Shown here: piece after piece, positions 5,722-9,229 of the stretch
Numbering within the stretch: the stretch's first letter is position 1
How the letters are laid out: every line of letters begins with the position of its first letter
Assembly (NCBI GenBank): GCA_017399665.1
Contig: JAFQBR010000009.1
Coordinates: 1 to 9,229, forward strand
Length of the DNA stretch: 9,229 bases
Direction of reading: 5' to 3'
Source: Clostridia bacterium
Lineage (GTDB): Bacteria > Bacillota_A > Clostridia > Christensenellales > Borkfalkiaceae
Translations under genes and position numbers: made by a program
Notes under the pieces: model-generated
Databases searched by the model: none
What the model was told of the DNA's origin: nothing
Seen by the model: the letters and a program-made list of their open reading frames with translations, nothing else

Positions 5722-6726
5722 TTATACTCCCAAGCAAACTTGGTCAAATTTAAACAACGTTTCGTTAATAACAAAAATATCATATTCCTTATTAATTAAA
5801 AAATATTCTATAATAATGTCGAATTTGCTACTCTTTGAAAGTGTAAAGCCTACGGTAGAAAGCAAACGCAACGTTTCATCTAGCGAAAGTTCCAGCGCGA
5901 TAGCAAAGCAAATAACAGTATTTTTACTTGGCTTATAGCCCTTTTCATTCATTATTTTATACCACGTTTGTTTGCTTACGTTTGCCTTTTTATAACACTC
6001 TACGTCCGTAATACCTTTTAAGTCGATAAGTTTCAACAGTGTTACTGCAAAATTGTCATCCATGTTGTTAAGCATATCCAACAGCGATAAATCTCTTTCT
6101 TCTTTTGCTTCAATAGCTTTTGTCATTGACTTGCAAATAGCGAACTCGCAAGTATTAACAACTCGCCCAAATCTGTGGGCTATACTCGCTTTTCTATCTG
6201 CTTGCAAATTATAATTAATATATTCAGCAACCTTTTGATATAATGGCTCACTTATTTGATAGCTTTTTTTATCGAAAACAGTTATGTAAACTGTCATTTC
6301 GTTATATAGTAAAAATTCGCTAATGCTTTTAACTGCGATTTCTAATGCTTTATCCTTTGGATAACCGTACGCACCTGAAGATATAAGTGGAAAAGCTACA
6401 ATTTCACAATTATTTTCCTTTGCTAGTTCAAGTGCGTTTTTATAACAGCTTTCTAATAGTTCTTTTTCTTTGTTTTTTCCACCACTCCAAACAGGCCCAA
6501 CGGTGTGAATTATATATTTGCATGGCAAATTATAACCACGTGTAATTTTAGCTTCGCCCGTTTTGCAACCGCCAAGCATTTTGCATTCTTCCAAAAGCTC
6601 AGCTCCAGCAGCTTTATGAATTGCGCCGTCTACCCCTCCGCCACCAAGTAGCGTGTTGTTTGCCGCGTTTACAATAGCATCACACTTTATTTTAGTTATA
6701 TCTTGTTTTACAATATGTAATGGCAT
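5722..6726 (-). CDS. YmdB-type macrodomain protein with C-terminal HTH-like domain
   Basis: This is a two-part cytosolic protein of 334 residues, about twice the length of a bare YmdB-type macrodomain. Residues 1-170 are a macrodomain very like E. coli YmdB (O-acetyl-ADP-ribose deacetylase). Visible motifs are [16 protein letters not shown] (N20, N23), the [10 protein letters not shown] loop with catalytic-type D33, [10 protein letters not shown] (74-83) and the phosphate-binding loop ISSGAYGYP (115-123). It probably binds or removes ADP-ribose groups. Residues of about 225-334 form a helical domain reading like an XRE-type [37 protein letters not shown] spacing ([19 protein letters not shown]), then a conserved-looking tail [26 protein letters not shown] recall this tail from other clostridial macrodomain proteins, but it was not searched. 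The ATG at 6726 has an AAGGA site. The gene follows the phosphodiesterase gene by 54 bp and is probably co-transcribed with it. Confidence 0.88.
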   Translation of the reverse strand: MPLHIVKQDITKIKCDAIVNAANNTLLGGGGVDGAIHKAAGAELLEECKMLGGCKTGEAKITRGYNLPCKYIIHTVGPVWSGGKNKEKELLESCYKNALELAKENNCEIVAFPLISSGAYGYPKDKALEIAVKSISEFLLYNEMTVYITVFDKKSYQISEPLYQKVAEYINYNLQADRKASIAHRFGRVVNTCEFAICKSMTKAIEAKEERDLSLLDMLNNMDDNFAVTLLKLIDLKGITDVECYKKANVSKQTWYKIMNEKGYKPSKNTVICFAIALELSLDETLRLLSTVGFTLSKSSKFDIIIEYFLINKEYDIFVINETLFKFDQVCLGV

Positions 6727-6746
6727 CTTAGCTTCCTTTTTTGTGT

Positions 6747-6772
6747 TTTTTGTGCGTTTATCGACCTATAGC
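6747..6772 (-). repeat. 26-bp intergenic repeat, copy 2 (between phosphodiesterase and macrodomain genes)
   Basis: This is identical over 26 bp to 4910-4935 and in the same orientation. It occupies about half of the 54-bp gap, starting eight bases after the phosphodiesterase TAA. It contains no recognisable promoter and no self-complementary stem, so a transcriptional role is not evident. Confidence 0.75.
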
Positions 6773-6780
6773 GCGACTTT

Positions 6781-7500
6781 TTATTCTACGTTTACACTTT
6801 CAAAAACAAAGTTTACCCCTTTTTGCTTAGCTAATTTTAAATCTTCTTCCGTTCTTACAGTCCAAACGACCATTGGCCTTTTACCTTTTCTCTTTTTGCC
6901 TTTTAAGTAATAGTTTATATAGTCGGGTTTAGATAAAAAGTTAAGGCACATATGCTTTACAACAAAGTAGGTTGCAAAGGGTAAATTCCCGCGATCTTCA
7001 AGACCGCCAAGCTGACCGCGTAAAATATGGGGAGCATACTTTCTTACCTTTTGCATAATGAATGGATCAAAGGACTGCACAACGTATTCCCCTTTATAAT
7101 CTTTAAGGGCATCCACCGTCATTTTTGCAATATCGTACTGCTTGCTTTTTTGCTGTTTAATTTCTATCATTAAAGGAACTTTGCCGTCTACAAGGGCTAA
7201 AAATTCTTCAAAGGTAGGAACACCGTCCTTCGTATTTAAAATTTTAAGCTGTTTAATTTCTTCCGCCGTTAAGTCATTGATATTTGCTTTTTTACCGGTA
7301 ACGCGTTCCATAAAATCGTCGTGATAGCAAAATAGCACGCCGTCTTTAGAAAGCTGAACGTCCATTTCGATTGGATATCCCTTTTCTATTGCGTTTTTAT
7401 AAGCGCTTAGTGAGTTTTCGCCAAATTCTTTATTGTGAAGTCCCCTATGAGCAACCGGTTTTTCAAGCAACCAATGCCCTTTATTAATTCTACTTTTCAT
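6781..7500 (-). CDS. Cytosolic glycerophosphodiester phosphodiesterase (GDPD family)
   Basis: This enzyme hydrolyses glycerophosphodiesters (for example glycerophosphocholine or lipoteichoic-acid-derived units) to glycerol-3-phosphate and an alcohol. It has 239 residues, normal for the short bacterial UgpQ-like forms, with no signal peptide or membrane segment. Catalytic features of the TIM barrel are all present: HRG (H18, R19) and E28-N29-S30, the metal ligands E45 and D47 in EMDVQLSKDG, the second catalytic histidine in YHDD (H60), E113-x-K115 in MIEIK, SFDP (143-146) and the closing W203 strand VVWTVRTEEDL. The ATG at 7500 is preceded by an AAGGTG ribosome-binding site. It heads a minus-strand cluster with the macrodomain and vWA genes and diverges from lepA. 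A metabolic link to its neighbours is not obvious. A cre-like site over its -35 hints at carbon-source control. Confidence 0.92.
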   Translation of the reverse strand: MKSRINKGHWLLEKPVAHRGLHNKEFGENSLSAYKNAIEKGYPIEMDVQLSKDGVLFCYHDDFMERVTGKKANINDLTAEEIKQLKILNTKDGVPTFEEFLALVDGKVPLMIEIKQQKSKQYDIAKMTVDALKDYKGEYVVQSFDPFIMQKVRKYAPHILRGQLGGLEDRGNLPFATYFVVKHMCLNFLSKPDYINYYLKGKKRKGKRPMVVWTVRTEEDLKLAKQKGVNFVFESVNVE

Positions 7501-7547
7501 AAAACACCTTATTTTTTATTATTTTGCGTAAATTTTTAGCTTATTAT

Positions 7548-7576
7548 ATTATACACTAAAAGCAAATCGCTTGCAA
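7548..7576 (-). promoter_or_regulatory. Promoter of the phosphodiesterase-macrodomain cluster
   Basis: On the minus strand TTGCAA (7576-7571) is 17 bp from TATAAT (7553-7548). A second overlapping TATAAT sits at 7548-7543. The RNA start is expected near 7540, giving a leader of about 40 bases. The -35 lies inside the palindromic operator-like sequence at 7568-7585. Confidence 0.7.
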
Positions 7577-7585
7577 GCGCTTGAT
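7568..7585. promoter_or_regulatory. cre/LacI-type palindromic operator between divergent promoters
   Basis: Two overlapping perfect palindromes are present: CGCTTGCAAGCG (7568-7579) and CAAGCGCTTG (7574-7583). The 15-mer at 7571-7585 matches the CcpA cre consensus (WTGNAANCGNWNNCW) at every fixed position except one. It overlaps the phosphodiesterase -35 completely and abuts and overlaps the lepA -35, so a bound LacI-family protein could block both promoters. The identity of the regulator is inference. Confidence 0.55.
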
Positions 7586-7609
7586 TATTTTTTTAAAAAA
7601 CTGTATAAT
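7581..7609 (+). promoter_or_regulatory. Promoter of lepA
   Basis: TTGATT (7581-7586) and TATAAT (7604-7609) are exactly 17 bp apart. The RNA start is expected near 7616, giving an untranslated leader of about 60 bases before the ATG at 7677. Confidence 0.75.
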
Positions 7610-7642
7610 GTTTATTATTCAATCAGTAAATTTTATTCAATT

Positions 7643-7661
7643 CCCTTTACGTTGTAAAGGG
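7643..7661 (+). other. Hairpin in the lepA leader
   Basis: CCCTTTAC (7643-7650) and GTAAAGGG (7654-7661) form a perfect 8-bp stem with a three-base loop, ending six bases before the AAAGGA ribosome-binding site (7667-7672). Only four Ts follow, so it is a poor terminator. It may set mRNA stability or ribosome access. Confidence 0.5.
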
Positions 7662-7676
7662 CTTTTAAAGGATTTT

Positions 7677-9229
7677 ATGGCAAGAACCAAAAAAACTAAC
7701 GTTCGAAATTTTTGCATTGTTGCGCATATCGACCACGGTAAGTCTACCTTGGCTGACCGTATTATTGAAATGACCGGTCAGGTAAGTCAGCGCGATATGG
7801 AAAGTCAGCTTCTTGACTCTATGGACCTAGAAAAAGAGCGTGGTATTACCATTAAGCTTACACCTGTAACAATGTATTATACTGCTAAAAACGGCGAAGA
7901 ATACAAGTTTAATCTTATTGATACCCCGGGCCACGTTGACTTTTCTTACGAGGTATCTCGCTCGCTTGCCGCCTGCGAAGGGGCTATTTTAATCGTAGAC
8001 TCTACCCAAGGCGTAGAAGCGCAAACGCTTGCTAACTGCTATTTGGCGCTAGATAACAATCTTGAAATAGTGCCTGTTTTAAACAAGATTGACCTTGCAA
8101 GCTCAAGATGCGACGAAGTTGCTACCGAAATTGAAGAAATTATAGGGCTTGACGCATCAGACGCGCCAAGAATTTCTGCTAAAAACGGAATAAATATTGA
8201 AGACGTTTTGGAGGCTATCGTTAATAAAATGCCCGCGCCCGAAGGTGATGATGACGCGCCTTTAAAAGCTCTTATCTTTGACTCTTATTACGATAACTTT
8301 AAAGGTGTTATTTGCTTTGTACGTATTAAAGACGGCAAGGTTAAAGTGGGCGACAGAATTAGAACTTATATTTCAGACAAACAGTTTGACGTTACCGAGG
8401 TTGGCGTGTTCAGTCCGCACCTTCAACCTAAGGACTGCTTGTACTCCGGCGACGTTGGATATATTGCTGCAAGTATTAAAAGCGTAGAAGATACAAACGT
8501 TGGCGACACAATTACCCTTGTTAATAATCCCGCGCCAGAGCCACTACCCGGCTATAAAAAGGCGTTACCCGTTGTGTTCTCTGGCGTTTATCCGCTAGAC
8601 GGCTCTAAATTTAACGACCTTAAGGACGCGCTGTTAAAGCTTAAGTTAAACGACGCGGCGCTTTCCTTTGAGCCCGACAACTCTATGGCGCTTGGGTTTG
8701 GCTTCCGTTGCGGATTTTTAGGGCTTTTGCACATGGAAATTATTCAACAGCGTATTGAACGCGAGTTCGACCTTGATATTATTACGACAACACCGGGCGT
8801 TTCTTATTACGTTCACAAAACGGGGGGCGAGGTTATTGTGGTTAACAACCCATCAAAACTACCAGACCCATCTGAGATAGAATATATTGAAGAACCTGTG
8901 ATTAAGGCAAGCATTTATTCTCCACCCGATTATATCGGCGCAATTATGGATTTATGCAAGGAAAAACGCGGTGAAATGATCACTATGGACTATATTGATG
9001 AAAGACGCGTTTGCTTGCTTTACCGCTTACCTTTAAACGAAATTATCTTCGACTTTTTCGACAGCTTAAAATCACGCACGCGCGGTTACGCCTCTTTAGA
9101 TTACGAATTAGACGGATACCAAAGAAGCGAACTTGTTAAGCTTGATATGTATTTAAACGGCGATATTTGCGACGCGCTTTCCGTTATCGTTCATAAGGAA
9201 AAAGCATACGCCCGCGGAAGAGCTATTGC
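7677..9229 (+). CDS. lepA: Elongation factor 4 (LepA) GTPase, 3' end cut by the window
   Basis: LepA is a ribosome-associated translational GTPase that binds near the decoding and EF-G site and influences initiation or back-translocation. The first 517 codons of about 600 are present, and the frame is open at the window end. GTPase motifs: G1 AHIDHGKST (16-24), G2 RGIT (55-58), G3 DTPGH (82-86, with the catalytic-type H86), G4 NKID (136-139) and G5 SAK (167-169). The family-typical [13 protein letters not shown] follows G3. Later blocks include [18 protein letters not shown] in domain III and the start of the LepA-specific C-terminal domain ([13 protein letters not shown]) at the cut. The ATG at 7677 has AAAGGA four bases upstream. 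An in-frame ATG at 7608 overlaps the -10 box and so is not transcribed from this promoter. This is a housekeeping gene and a chromosomal marker. Confidence 0.97.
   Translation, partial: MARTKKTNVRNFCIVAHIDHGKSTLADRIIEMTGQVSQRDMESQLLDSMDLEKERGITIKLTPVTMYYTAKNGEEYKFNLIDTPGHVDFSYEVSRSLAACEGAILIVDSTQGVEAQTLANCYLALDNNLEIVPVLNKIDLASSRCDEVATEIEEIIGLDASDAPRISAKNGINIEDVLEAIVNKMPAPEGDDDAPLKALIFDSYYDNFKGVICFVRIKDGKVKVGDRIRTYISDKQFDVTEVGVFSPHLQPKDCLYSGDVGYIAASIKSVEDTNVGDTITLVNNPAPEPLPGYKKALPVVFSGVYPLDGSKFNDLKDALLKLKLNDAALSFEPDNSMALGFGFRCGFLGLLHMEIIQQRIEREFDLDIITTTPGVSYYVHKTGGEVIVVNNPSKLPDPSEIEYIEEPVIKASIYSPPDYIGAIMDLCKEKRGEMITMDYIDERRVCLLYRLPLNEIIFDFFDSLKSRTRGYASLDYELDGYQRSELVKLDMYLNGDICDALSVIVHKEKAYARGRAI

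Noticed and set aside
7608..7679. In-frame upstream ATG that would add 23 residues to LepA
   Set aside because: The ATG overlaps the -10 box and has no ribosome-binding site. The start at 7677 has AAAGGA and gives the normal LepA N-terminus.
8278..8487. Plus-strand open frame of 69 codons
   Set aside because: It is an out-of-frame shadow inside lepA, whose frame is clearly coding throughout.

Overview
The window looks like the chromosome of an AT-rich, low-GC Gram-positive anaerobe (Bacillota, Clostridia-like, probably a gut or rumen lineage). The evidence is the strong Shine-Dalgarno sites (AAGGAGG type), textbook sigma-A promoters, a lipoprotein-anchored sugar-binding protein with split permeases and no ATPase beside them, and U-tract terminators. 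This placement is inference. I see no insertion sequence, phage gene, CRISPR array, tRNA or rRNA.

Layout. Positions 1-141 are non-coding and hold a structured, repeat-like segment. Positions 142-3686 (minus strand) are a three-gene CUT1-type sugar ABC importer operon, in the order substrate-binding lipoprotein, MalF-like permease, MalG-like permease. A stem-loop separates the binding protein from the permeases. Facing away from it, 3859-4791 (plus) encodes an AraC-family regulator with a cupin sensor domain, very likely the local regulator. Its start codon has no ribosome-binding site and may be nearly leaderless. A bidirectional terminator (4874-4908) closes the araC-type gene and the minus-strand cluster that follows.

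Positions 4937-7500 (minus) hold three genes in transcription order: a cytosolic glycerophosphodiester phosphodiesterase, a YmdB-type macrodomain fused to a helix-turn-helix-like C-terminal domain, and a stand-alone von Willebrand A (vWA) protein with an intact metal site. The macro-HTH and vWA pair is the most intriguing content, because it suggests an ADP-ribose-linked stress or signalling module. The vWA gene is preceded by a hairpin terminator that overlaps a possible promoter -10 box, so it may be controlled separately.

The last gene (7677 to the window end, plus) is lepA (elongation factor 4), cut off by the window at residue 517. It diverges from the phosphodiesterase gene. The two promoters are back to back, and a cre/LacI-type palindrome lies exactly between and over their -35 boxes.

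A 26-bp sequence occurs twice, just after the stop codons of the vWA and phosphodiesterase genes. Its 12-bp core occurs a third time, inverted, inside a hairpin downstream of the binding-protein gene. This looks like a small dispersed intergenic repeat.
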